Assembly (NCBI GenBank): GCA_030597345.1
Contig: JAUVSA010000085.1
Coordinates: forward strand, 1-8,415
Origin: Bacillota bacterium
GTDB lineage: Bacteria; Armatimonadota; Hebobacteria; Hebobacterales; Hebobacteraceae
DNA: 8,415 nt
Direction: 5' to 3'
Under the pieces are notes generated by a model that was not told the origin of the DNA, did not search any database, and saw only the letters and a list, made by a program, of their open reading frames with translations. Numbering within the stretch: the first letter of the stretch is position 1; each line of letters opens with the position of its first letter. The translations under genes were made by a program, and so were the position numbers. Shown here in pieces: positions 1-6,097 of this stretch.

Positions 1-821
1 CTCTGGACCCGGTGATCGAACAGCACCCGACGGCCGGGCCCGCTCTCGCGCCCACACTGGTCATTGAGTCGCTGGCACAGACCAGTGCTTGGCTGATCAT
101 GGCGACCACCGATTTCGCTCAGCGGGGCGTGCTGGCCGGACTGCGCGACATCGAGTTCGGACGGCCTGCTGGTTTGGCAGACCGCCTGGCTCTTGTCTCG
201 GAGGTGGCGTCCTGGTCTGACGCGGCCGTGGTGTTCAACGTCGAGGCCTCCTGCGGGGGCGAGAGGGTGGTTCGCATCGACAGCGCTCTCTGCTTCCTGA
301 TTCCGTGTGAGAAACTGGAAGACCCAGCACTAGTTCGTCATCACTACGATCTGCTGTGTCAGGGAGATGCTCTGGAGGAAAGAGCCGCGCGTGCCCGCGC
401 CGCGGCGCCCGCCGGGCCGCCGGAACAGCCGCGCCTCAGCGAGTGGATTCCGTACGACGTGCTGCTGGAGGTCGTTCCCGGCACGGAGGCGAAGGCTCTG
501 AAGTCGATCGCGATGACCGACCCGGTCTTCGCTACTCACTTCCCGCGTTTCGCCGTCATGCCGGCAGTGTTGCTCATGCAGAGCCTCCTCCACCTGGCCG
601 GGTCACTGCTGGCCCAGAGCGCTCCCCCTGGAGCATCGTGGCAGGCGAAGCAGATCCAGGCCGCCAGGTTCCGGCAATACGTTTGTCCCGGTGATGAGCT
701 CGCCTTGCACGTGAGCGTACTCAACCTCTCGGAAACAGAGGCATCGGTTGCTGCCGTCGGGGAGGTCAGCGGGAAAACGGCGGTAAGCCTTCGCCAAGTC
801 TTCTTCGTCGGTCAGCGATAG
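1..821 (+). CDS. Double-hotdog FabA/FabZ-like 3-hydroxyacyl-ACP dehydratase, 5'-partial
   Basis: This is probably a dehydratase or dehydratase-like protein acting on 3-hydroxyacyl-ACP in fatty-acid or related acyl-chain synthesis. Two hotdog halves are visible. Counting from the GTG at 12, half 1 carries H5 and E19 within HPTAGPALAPTLVIESLAQ. Half 2 carries H176 and Q190 within HFPRFAVMPAVLLMQ. The 14-residue His-to-acid spacing equals that of FabZ (HFPG...E). A low-complexity Ala/Pro linker (about 123-140) joins the halves. The GTG at 12 is unlikely to be the true start: the codons before it read L-D-P, and DPV plus the His matches the TDPVFATHFP of half 2, so coding continues upstream of the window. 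Half 1 has lost the Pro/Gly of HFPG, and half 2 has Gln where FabZ has its catalytic Glu. It converges on fabI 40 bases away. The fold family is fairly sure; substrate and activity are not. Confidence 0.8.
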   Translation, partial: LDPVIEQHPTAGPALAPTLVIESLAQTSAWLIMATTDFAQRGVLAGLRDIEFGRPAGLADRLALVSEVASWSDAAVVFNVEASCGGERVVRIDSALCFLIPCEKLEDPALVRHHYDLLCQGDALEERAARARAAAPAGPPEQPRLSEWIPYDVLLEVVPGTEAKALKSIAMTDPVFATHFPRFAVMPAVLLMQSLLHLAGSLLAQSAPPGASWQAKQIQAARFRQYVCPGDELALHVSVLNLSETEASVAAVGEVSGKTAVSLRQVFFVGQR

Positions 822-837
822 AGGGCCGGGCGGGGAT

Positions 838-857
838 CAAGGGCGCTTCAGCCCTTG
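838..857. terminator. Hairpin between convergent genes, possible bidirectional terminator
   Basis: CAAGGGC and GCCCTTG form a perfect 7-bp stem with a 6-base loop (gcttca). It lies in the 40-base gap between the stop codons of the dehydratase and fabI, where both transcripts should end. Neither strand has a T-run after the stem, so it is not a classic intrinsic terminator. It could still act as a pause or mRNA 3'-end structure. Confidence 0.45.
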
Positions 858-861
858 GGGT

Positions 862-1644
862 TCAGATGCCCGCGGTGAGATGGAACCCGCCGTCCACGTA
901 GAGGACCTGTCCTGTGATGCCGCGGGCCGCGTCGCTGCACAGGAACGCCACCGCGTCGCCTACCTCCCGAGTCGTGACGTTTCTCCTCAATGGCGCCTGG
1001 GAGGATACGGCCTGGGTCATCCTGTCGAAGCCAGCAAGCGCGGCCGAGGAGAGCGTCTCGATGGGACCCGGAGAGACTGCGTTGACTCGAATGCCCACTG
1101 GGCCCATCTCCGCTGCGAGGTAGCGGACGGCTGACTCGAGCCCCGCTTTGGCCACGCCCATGACGTTATAGCGCGGCACCGGCCGCTGTGACCCGAGGTA
1201 GGTCACCGTGACTATGCTGCCAGCGCCGTGCGCCATGAGCTGGCCGGCCCGGTGCGCAGCCGCCACGAGCGAGTAGGTGCTAACCTCATTGGCCAGCGCA
1301 AACCCCTCTCTGGAGGTAGCGCTGAATTCCTTCGATAGATCCTCTGTACGAGCCCAGGCGATTGAGTGAATCAAGATGTCCAGGCCCCCCCAGTGCTCGC
1401 CGAGGGCATCAAAGAGAGCTGCCAGGTCCTCGTCGTTTCGGACATCGCATGGCAGCAGCAGCTCGGACTGCACTGTATCGGCCAGCCTCTTCACTCGCCG
1501 CTCGGCCCGGCCGCGTTCGTCCGGAAGGTAGCTGAATGCCAGCTCCGCGCCGGCTGCTGACAAGCTCTCGGCGATTCCCCAGGCTATGCTTTGCTCGTTC
1601 GCCACGCCCATGACGAGGGCACGGCGGCCCTCCAGGTCGATCAT
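862..1644 (-). CDS. fabI: Enoyl-[acyl-carrier-protein] reductase FabI
   Basis: This enzyme catalyses the last step of each fatty-acid elongation cycle, the NAD(P)H-dependent reduction of trans-2-enoyl-ACP, in the cytoplasm. At 260 aa it has normal FabI length. It shows the atypical-SDR nucleotide motif GVANEQSIAWGIA (13-25), a CDVRN segment (66-70), and the catalytic FabI triad spacing Y149, Y159, K166 in TYLGSQRPVPRYNVMGVAK. The C-terminal SPGPIETL and LYVDGG blocks are also typical. Where E. coli has G93 and F203 in the triclosan pocket, this protein has A96 and F206; Ala is usual in Gram-positive FabIs. No Arg/Lys pair is visible at the position linked to NADPH preference in S. aureus FabI, so NADH is the likelier cofactor (inference). 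The ATG at 1644 is preceded by GAGGG (1653-1657) with 8-base spacing. The convergent neighbour encodes a protein for the preceding pathway step. Confidence 0.96.
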   Translation of the reverse strand: MIDLEGRRALVMGVANEQSIAWGIAESLSAAGAELAFSYLPDERGRAERRVKRLADTVQSELLLPCDVRNDEDLAALFDALGEHWGGLDILIHSIAWARTEDLSKEFSATSREGFALANEVSTYSLVAAAHRAGQLMAHGAGSIVTVTYLGSQRPVPRYNVMGVAKAGLESAVRYLAAEMGPVGIRVNAVSPGPIETLSSAALAGFDRMTQAVSSQAPLRRNVTTREVGDAVAFLCSDAARGITGQVLYVDGGFHLTAGI

Positions 1645-1735
1645 CTCTCTAACCCTCGGCGGCCATGTCTAGGGGATCGCGGCCTGCGCCGGTGAGAAGG
1701 GGATCTCGGTGACTCGGCGGATTCTACCCGGCCGG

Positions 1736-1759
1736 CTCTCTCCTGTCAAAGGACGAGAG
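1736..1759 (-). terminator. Stable hairpin downstream of the SLH-glycosidase gene
   Basis: CTCTC-TCCT pairs with AGGA-(C bulge)-GAGAG, a 9-bp stem with one bulged base and a 5-base loop (gtcaa). It lies about 50 bases past the stop of the SLH gene and about 90 bases before the fabI start on the same strand. No T-run follows on the minus strand, so termination is only a possibility. It could instead be a stabilising 3' structure or an attenuator in a read-through transcript into fabI. The rest of the 1645-1811 gap shows nothing recognisable. Confidence 0.4.
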
Positions 1760-1811
1760 GGGTGGTGGCAGCACTGGTGCCGGGGGAGAGGAGGGTGGTT
1801 GCGCGATGGCA

Positions 1812-3830
1812 TCAGATCGGTAGATGGAAGGCCCGCGCGAGGTATGCGGCCATCTGATCCCGCGAGCAGGTGTGCTCCGGGTGGTAAAGGCCGTCTGGAT
1901 AGCCGACGGCAACTCCGGCTGCGACAATGTACTCGACGTGCCGGTAGCACCATGACGATGCATCTGTGGGGGTGACGTCCGGGAAGGTGGGGCTGTCGGG
2001 GCCGTCGGGCACACTGCCGTCCCCGCCGGCGAGGCAGCGAGCGATGAAGACAGCCATCTGACCGCGGTCGAGGGTGGCGTCGGGACGATAGAGGCCAGGC
2101 GGATAGCCGACGACGACGTTCATGGCCTTGGCGTACTCGACGTACTTGAACGCCCAGTGATCGGTGGACACGTCGGGGAACGAGGCGTGGAGGGGCCCGG
2201 GAGGGACGTGCTCCTCGCCTCCAGCCACAGCGCGGGAGATGAAGACAGCCATCTGGTCTCGGGTGACCTGGCCCTCGGGGTGGTAGGTGCTGTCCGGGTA
2301 GCCAGCTACGAAACCCGCGTCGAGGCAGGCTTGGATGGAGTCGAAGGCCCAGTGGTCAAAGGGAACATCCGCCATGCCGGCCGGGCCTAGAACGAGGTAG
2401 AGAGGACTCGGGGTCACAGGGATATTGTCAGTGGCCGCGGAGATGGGTGCGCCGAGCATGTCGAGAACGGTGACGGAGCGAGAGGCTAGAAGGTCCGTGA
2501 AGTCGACGTAGGTTGACTCCGCTGCCCATACGGCATAGATGGCAATGCCGTCCTCTCTCACGAACCAGTACCCGGTCACGGGCTGGTATAGGGAGAGGGG
2601 ACCGGCGAGGGCAGCCTCCTCGAGGAGCGCGATCAGGGTGCGATACGCGAAGTAGCCAGCCTTCGGGTCAAGAGATCTCGTCACAAGGCCGCAGTGTGGT
2701 TCGGGCACGCGCTCCAGGCTGTCATCGATGAACTCGTGATATGCTTGCCCTACCACCATTCCCGTGGCCAGGGATGCCAGCATCAGCTGTGTCGTCTGTT
2801 GTGCGAGGGAGGTGTCGTCTGACAAGTAAGGGTTGACTTCGGTGTAGATTAGAGGGCGTCTTCCGCCGCCGTGGGCCCGCATCTGGTCTGAGTAGGCCCA
2901 GGCGATATCGGCGGCGAGTTCGCCCCTGGCCCTAGGGCCCAGGACGTTGCCCGCAAGAGCATCCATTTCGGGGAGCACCGCGAGCGCCTGACGGAAGAAG
3001 TTCACACGGTCCCAAACCCTGAACTGGGGGGCATCGAATATGGCTCGGATCTCGGCCATGGTCATGGAGCGGCCCCAGATGCGGGAGGCGAACGAAACGA
3101 TGAAGGACTCCTGCGATGGATCGTCGAGACGGTCAGCAATGGACATGGCGGCAGCGGTGCTGGCGGGGACGGCGCCCAGCACGGCGACGGCTGATGGGTC
3201 GGCATCGTGGACCGCCGCGGCCGCCAGGCGGGCCATGGAGGCGTAGGAGTAGGCGTCGCCGGCCCAGCTCCAGGGCTCACTGGCCTCGTTGTCGATCAGC
3301 CATGCAGATGCGACGTCGCCGTAACGCGCGACCAGCTCCCGCACAAAGAGGTAGTAAGGTTCGGTTCCGGCTATCGGCTCGTCGAGGGGAGGAAGCACGC
3401 GGGGGGGACAGTCGGTCCCCGGCTCGCTGTCAGAGTCGAGCCAGGCCGTGTCTGTCGCCCACTCGGCCGCCCCGGATTCGATCAGGACCCATGCCTGGAT
3501 GCCGGCTCCGCGGTAGGCCTCAAACAGGGCATCTGTTCCGGTCCAGTTCCAGCTGTCAGGGCCGAGCGGCTGGATGTTGCTCCAGCGTATGGTCGGGCGG
3601 GAGGTCTTGATACCAAGGTCGTTCAGAAGATGGGCCGCTGCTTGCTGGTCGCCGCCTTCCTCAACGGCGACACCGGTAACGCCCCATTGATGGCCAGCTA
3701 CGGGAACGGGTTGGGGACCTTCTGGTTCCGCGCAGATGGCCGGTGAGCCGAGGGTCAGGAGAAGGGCAAGCGAGTACAGCATGACCACCCAGATGGCTTG
3801 CCTCGCGCGGTGATCGACAACAGACAGCAC
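1812..3830 (-). CDS. Secreted clan GH-A glycoside-hydrolase-like protein with three SLH repeats
   Basis: This is probably a surface enzyme that cleaves or remodels polysaccharide and is held to the cell wall by SLH repeats. I chose GTG 3830 (672 aa): GAGGAGG lies 6 bases upstream, while the longer frame to GTG 3908 has no ribosome site and would bury the signal peptide. Residues 1-34 form a signal peptide (core LYSLALLLTL, likely cut after AICA). Residues 45-400 look like a TIM barrel, with TIRWSNIQP (80-88), acid/base N181-E182 in WLIDNEA, and nucleophile E331 in LIYTEVNPY. This layout resembles GH39/PslG-type enzymes. A small beta-rich domain follows (about 410-482). The SLH repeats are at about 487-537, 551-602 and 616-671, and the protein ends right after the third. 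They carry TRDQ, DRGQ and SRDQ where canonical repeats have TRAE. The GH family and substrate are not certain. The gene is divergent from the exopolysaccharide-type genes. Confidence 0.85.
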   Translation of the reverse strand: MLSVVDHRARQAIWVVMLYSLALLLTLGSPAICAEPEGPQPVPVAGHQWGVTGVAVEEGGDQQAAAHLLNDLGIKTSRPTIRWSNIQPLGPDSWNWTGTDALFEAYRGAGIQAWVLIESGAAEWATDTAWLDSDSEPGTDCPPRVLPPLDEPIAGTEPYYLFVRELVARYGDVASAWLIDNEASEPWSWAGDAYSYASMARLAAAAVHDADPSAVAVLGAVPASTAAAMSIADRLDDPSQESFIVSFASRIWGRSMTMAEIRAIFDAPQFRVWDRVNFFRQALAVLPEMDALAGNVLGPRARGELAADIAWAYSDQMRAHGGGRRPLIYTEVNPYLSDDTSLAQQTTQLMLASLATGMVVGQAYHEFIDDSLERVPEPHCGLVTRSLDPKAGYFAYRTLIALLEEAALAGPLSLYQPVTGYWFVREDGIAIYAVWAAESTYVDFTDLLASRSVTVLDMLGAPISAATDNIPVTPSPLYLVLGPAGMADVPFDHWAFDSIQACLDAGFVAGYPDSTYHPEGQVTRDQMAVFISRAVAGGEEHVPPGPLHASFPDVSTDHWAFKYVEYAKAMNVVVGYPPGLYRPDATLDRGQMAVFIARCLAGGDGSVPDGPDSPTFPDVTPTDASSWCYRHVEYIVAAGVAVGYPDGLYHPEHTCSRDQMAAYLARAFHLPI
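1818..2372 (-). repeat. Three tandem S-layer homology (SLH) repeats
   Basis: The repeats lie at about 2220-2372, 2025-2180 and 1818-1985, within the protein described above. Each shows a DxxxDHWAF or equivalent start, a GYPxGxYxP centre and an RxQMAxxxxRA end. The third is degenerate at its start (TPTDASSWCYRHVEY). SLH triplets fold as a trimer-like unit that binds secondary wall polysaccharide or peptidoglycan. Confidence 0.88.
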
Positions 3831-3836
3831 TTCCCG

Positions 3837-3843
3837 CCTCCTC
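3837..3843 (-). promoter_or_regulatory. Strong Shine-Dalgarno fixing the SLH-glycosidase start
   Basis: The minus strand reads GAGGAGG, then CGGGAA, then GTG (3828-3830). This near-perfect anti-16S match with 6-base spacing decides between two candidate GTG starts. It places a conventional signal peptide at the N-terminus. Confidence 0.8.
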
Positions 3844-4094
3844 GGTCCCCGTGTGCGGCCGGCAGCAGATGATGGCAGGACTCGGCGATGACTCGGCCTC
3901 AACGTCACACGGCGAGCCCAACGGTCTTATTCCACAACCGGGGATGTGGGCGGGGACGGCTGAGGGGGTATTGGGGAGGTGCTGACTCGCCTGTCGGCGA
4001 AGGAAGGGAGTGGAGTAGAGAAGACATTTCCGCTGAGATAGAGCTGAAGCAGTGCTGACCCCTGATGGAGATCCGGCGCAAGCGTGCCCCGCGG

Positions 4095-4123
4095 TTGACC
4101 CAGCGATCGGGGAGGTGTTGGAT
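4095..4123 (+). promoter_or_regulatory. Weak sigma70-like promoter candidate for the phosphohydrolase gene
   Basis: TTGACC (4095-4100) matches the -35 consensus at five of six bases. It is followed after 17 bases by TTGGAT (4118-4123), which matches the -10 consensus at only three of six. A start near 4130 would give a leader of about 30 bases ahead of the ATG at 4163. Position and spacing fit, but the -10 is poor, so this is tentative. Confidence 0.25.
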
Positions 4124-4162
4124 CATCGGTGTGTCAGCGGCATGCTACCGGAGATATGAAGC

Positions 4163-5875
4163 ATGGGGCAATCGGAGAGGGCCAGCAGCGAAGGGCCGGA
4201 ACGTCGGCCGGGAACGGAGCGAGGCAAGCGGCCGCGCGTGCTGGTGATCGGGCTGGATGGAGCGCCGTTCGCTCTCCTCGACGGGTGGATGGCACGCGGA
4301 CTGATGCCCAACCTGCAGCGGCTGGCCAGCGAAGGGTCGCGGGCAGCGCTGCGCTCTGTCATGCCGCCGGTGACGGCACCGGCGTGGGTCTCGTTCGCCA
4401 CCGGGGTCAGACCGGGGAGGCATGGGGTATTCGATTTCCGCAAGCGCGATGCCGGTCAGCTGTCTCGCCGGCTGATCAGCTCGCGGGATGTGCGGGCCCC
4501 GGTGGTCTGGGATATGCTGGCGGAAGCCGGACTGCGTGTGGGGCTGATCAACGTGCCGGTCACGTACCCTCTGTCTGACCGGACCGCGTTCGGCATCTCC
4601 GACATGCTGACTCCCAGCACAGAAGTTCAGTTTACTCATCCGCCGTCGCTGTATGCGGAGCTGGAGCCGGAACTCGGGGAGTACATCATCGATGCGCCCC
4701 CGAGCCATCTGAAGGGACCCAAGGATATCGAGCCCTTCCTCGACGCCCTGGAGCACTGCACGCGGCAGCGCGCGCGATACACAGTCCATCTGTTGAAGAA
4801 CCGCGAATGGGATTTCGGGATGGTGGTCTTCGTCGGTACGGACCGGCTTCAGCACGTTCTGTGGGATGCTCTGTCCGGGGAGTTCGCGCTCTATCCGGCG
4901 ACACCGGACCTGGTAAGAGCGAAGGAGAGGGCCGAGAAGTTCATCGCGGTGCTGGACGGGTTGATCGGGGAGATACTGGCGGCATGTCCGGCAGAGACCG
5001 ATGTCTTCGTGGTATCCGATCACGGATTTGGGCCGCTGCGTCGCAAGTTCAGGGCAAACAAGTGGCTGGCGCAGCAGGGGCTGCTGACACCCTCCCGACG
5101 CCGCGGCATGCTCGGGCGCATGGTTGCCTCGGCCGACGTTTTGCGTCTGCGACATCGCGTCGCTCGGCTGCTGGCGCGCGGGAAGGCGCCCGGGACCATC
5201 CCCTTCTGGAGGTGGATCAACTGGGACCGGACACGCGCGTACGCCGCCTCGGTCACAGAGATAGGGATCTACGTCAACCTCAGGGGGAGAGAGAGCAAGG
5301 GAATCGTCTCTCCTGGGGAGGAGTACGAGGAAGTCAGAGACAGGGTGCTGCGGGGTCTGCGCGAGCTAAGGCACCCAGAGACCGGCAAGCCCATGGTCAC
5401 GATGGCGGCCCGCCGAGAGGAGCTCTTCGATGGGCCGCACCTGGAAGAGGCGCCGGACGTAGTGTTCCTTCTGGATGATGCATGCACTGTGGACCTGCGT
5501 CTGGAGGGGCCCCTGTTTGAGAGGGCCTCTTGGCGGACAGGGACGGGGATGCATCGCTTTGAGGGTGTGCTGATCGCGTGGGGTCCGCGGATAAGGCGGG
5601 GCCAGCATCTGGGGGAGGTCGAGATCATCGACGTCGCGCCGACGGTACTGCAGTTGTTCGGTCTCCCAGCCTCCGAGAATCTGGAGGGGCGCGTGCCGGA
5701 GGGGCTGCTGGTCGAAGGGGCTGCCGGTGCTGAGACAGGAGGCGCTTCTCCTCGGCAGCAAGAGAGAAGAGAGAAGCAGGCCGGGGACGGGGACGAGGAC
5801 GAGGGAGCAAGCGCCTACACAGACGAGGAGGCCCGCCAAGTGGAGGAGCGCCTCAGGCGTCTGGGGTATCTGTGA
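4163..5875 (+). CDS. Alkaline-phosphatase-superfamily phosphohydrolase/phosphodiesterase (COG3379-like)
   Basis: This is a predicted metal-dependent phosphohydrolase or phosphodiesterase of 570 aa with no signal peptide, so probably cytoplasmic. The superfamily metal and nucleophile sites are all visible: D32 in VIGLDGAP, T71 as likely nucleophile in PPVTAPAWVSFATG, D227 and H231 in GTDRLQHVLW, D286-H287 in VSDHGFGP, and H464 in TGMHRFEG. EIIDVAPTVLQLFGLP (487-502) and the C-terminal TDEEARQVEERLRRLGYL are typical of this subfamily. Between them (about 515-551) lies a charged low-complexity linker. The ATG is preceded by GGAG (4150-4153) with 9-base spacing. It is the first gene of the rightward group that continues into the exporter and co-polymerase, so a role in exopolysaccharide precursor or lipid-linked intermediate metabolism is plausible. 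No substrate can be read from the sequence. Confidence 0.88.
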   Translation: MGQSERASSEGPERRPGTERGKRPRVLVIGLDGAPFALLDGWMARGLMPNLQRLASEGSRAALRSVMPPVTAPAWVSFATGVRPGRHGVFDFRKRDAGQLSRRLISSRDVRAPVVWDMLAEAGLRVGLINVPVTYPLSDRTAFGISDMLTPSTEVQFTHPPSLYAELEPELGEYIIDAPPSHLKGPKDIEPFLDALEHCTRQRARYTVHLLKNREWDFGMVVFVGTDRLQHVLWDALSGEFALYPATPDLVRAKERAEKFIAVLDGLIGEILAACPAETDVFVVSDHGFGPLRRKFRANKWLAQQGLLTPSRRRGMLGRMVASADVLRLRHRVARLLARGKAPGTIPFWRWINWDRTRAYAASVTEIGIYVNLRGRESKGIVSPGEEYEEVRDRVLRGLRELRHPETGKPMVTMAARREELFDGPHLEEAPDVVFLLDDACTVDLRLEGPLFERASWRTGTGMHRFEGVLIAWGPRIRRGQHLGEVEIIDVAPTVLQLFGLPASENLEGRVPEGLLVEGAAGAETGGASPRQQERREKQAGDGDEDEGASAYTDEEARQVEERLRRLGYL

Positions 5876-6055
5876 GGAGGTCGATCTTCACGAGACGCCC
5901 CAGAACCGCGGATAGCGGCGCGCCACCGGAGCTGGAAGGAGTCGGGCCCTGTCCGGAGAATCGCGTGATGAGGGGGATGTCTCGGAGTAGACCAGCAGGC
6001 GGCTGGGAACACAGTGACGACAGCTAGCACACTGGTGTCCGAGGTGCTGGCATGG

Positions 6056-6083
6056 GATCTGGGCGCGCGACACATCCCAGATC
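6056..6083 (+). promoter_or_regulatory. Hairpin abutting the Shine-Dalgarno of the export gene
   Basis: GATCTGGG (6056-6063) and CCCAGATC (6076-6083) form a perfect 8-bp inverted repeat with a 12-base loop. The 3' arm ends one base before the AGGAGG ribosome site. An alternative 6-bp pairing, TGGGAT (6053-6058) with ATCCCA (6074-6079), uses overlapping bases, so the two stems exclude each other. This suggests translational or attenuation control of the exporter, though a protein-binding operator is equally possible. Confidence 0.5.
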
Positions 6084-6089
6084 AGGAGG
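6084..6089 (+). promoter_or_regulatory. Shine-Dalgarno fixing the export-protein start
   Basis: AGGAGG is followed after 8 bases by ATG 6098. It favours this start over the in-frame GTG at 6014, which has no comparable site and would place 28 polar residues before the signal peptide. A GTG at 6095 directly before the ATG is a possible alternative. Confidence 0.75.
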
Positions 6090-6097
6090 CTTCGGTG

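Larger units (their letters stand above)
3831..4162. other. Divergent intergenic region with G-rich tract and small hairpin
   Basis: This 332-base stretch separates the SLH-glycosidase gene (-) from the phosphohydrolase gene (+). It must hold both promoters unless transcription enters from outside. The plus strand has five G-runs between 3940 and 3976 (4, 3, 4, 5 and 4 Gs) with spacers of 4, 1, 8 and 4 bases. TCGCC-tgtc-GGCGA (3987-4000) is a 5-bp hairpin with a tetraloop. Short frames here, such as 3905-4126 on the minus strand, show no protein-like features. No convincing minus-strand promoter was found. Confidence 0.5.

Noticed and set aside
3207..3746. Plus-strand frames inside the SLH-glycosidase gene
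   Set aside because: They lie antisense to the catalytic domain, which is strongly supported. The products show no domain features.
3831..3908. N-terminal extension of the SLH-glycosidase to GTG 3908
   Set aside because: No ribosome site precedes it, and it would bury the signal peptide behind 26 Arg-rich residues. The 3830 start has GAGGAGG at ideal spacing.
3905..4126. Small minus-strand frame (73 codons) in the divergent intergenic region
   Set aside because: I see no convincing ribosome site, and the composition looks like translated non-coding DNA.
4145..5155. Minus-strand open frame (336 codons) opposite the phosphohydrolase gene
   Set aside because: The plus strand carries every catalytic motif of the alkaline-phosphatase superfamily. 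The antisense product is low-complexity, rich in Arg, Pro, Gln and His.
6014..6097. Upstream GTG start for the export protein
   Set aside because: No Shine-Dalgarno precedes it, and it would put 28 polar residues before the signal peptide. AGGAGG at 6084 supports ATG 6098.
5876..6097. Cyclic-di-GMP or other known riboswitch in the exporter leader
   Set aside because: The leader is long and structured, but I could not recognise the conserved core of any known riboswitch class by eye. An Rfam covariance search would decide.
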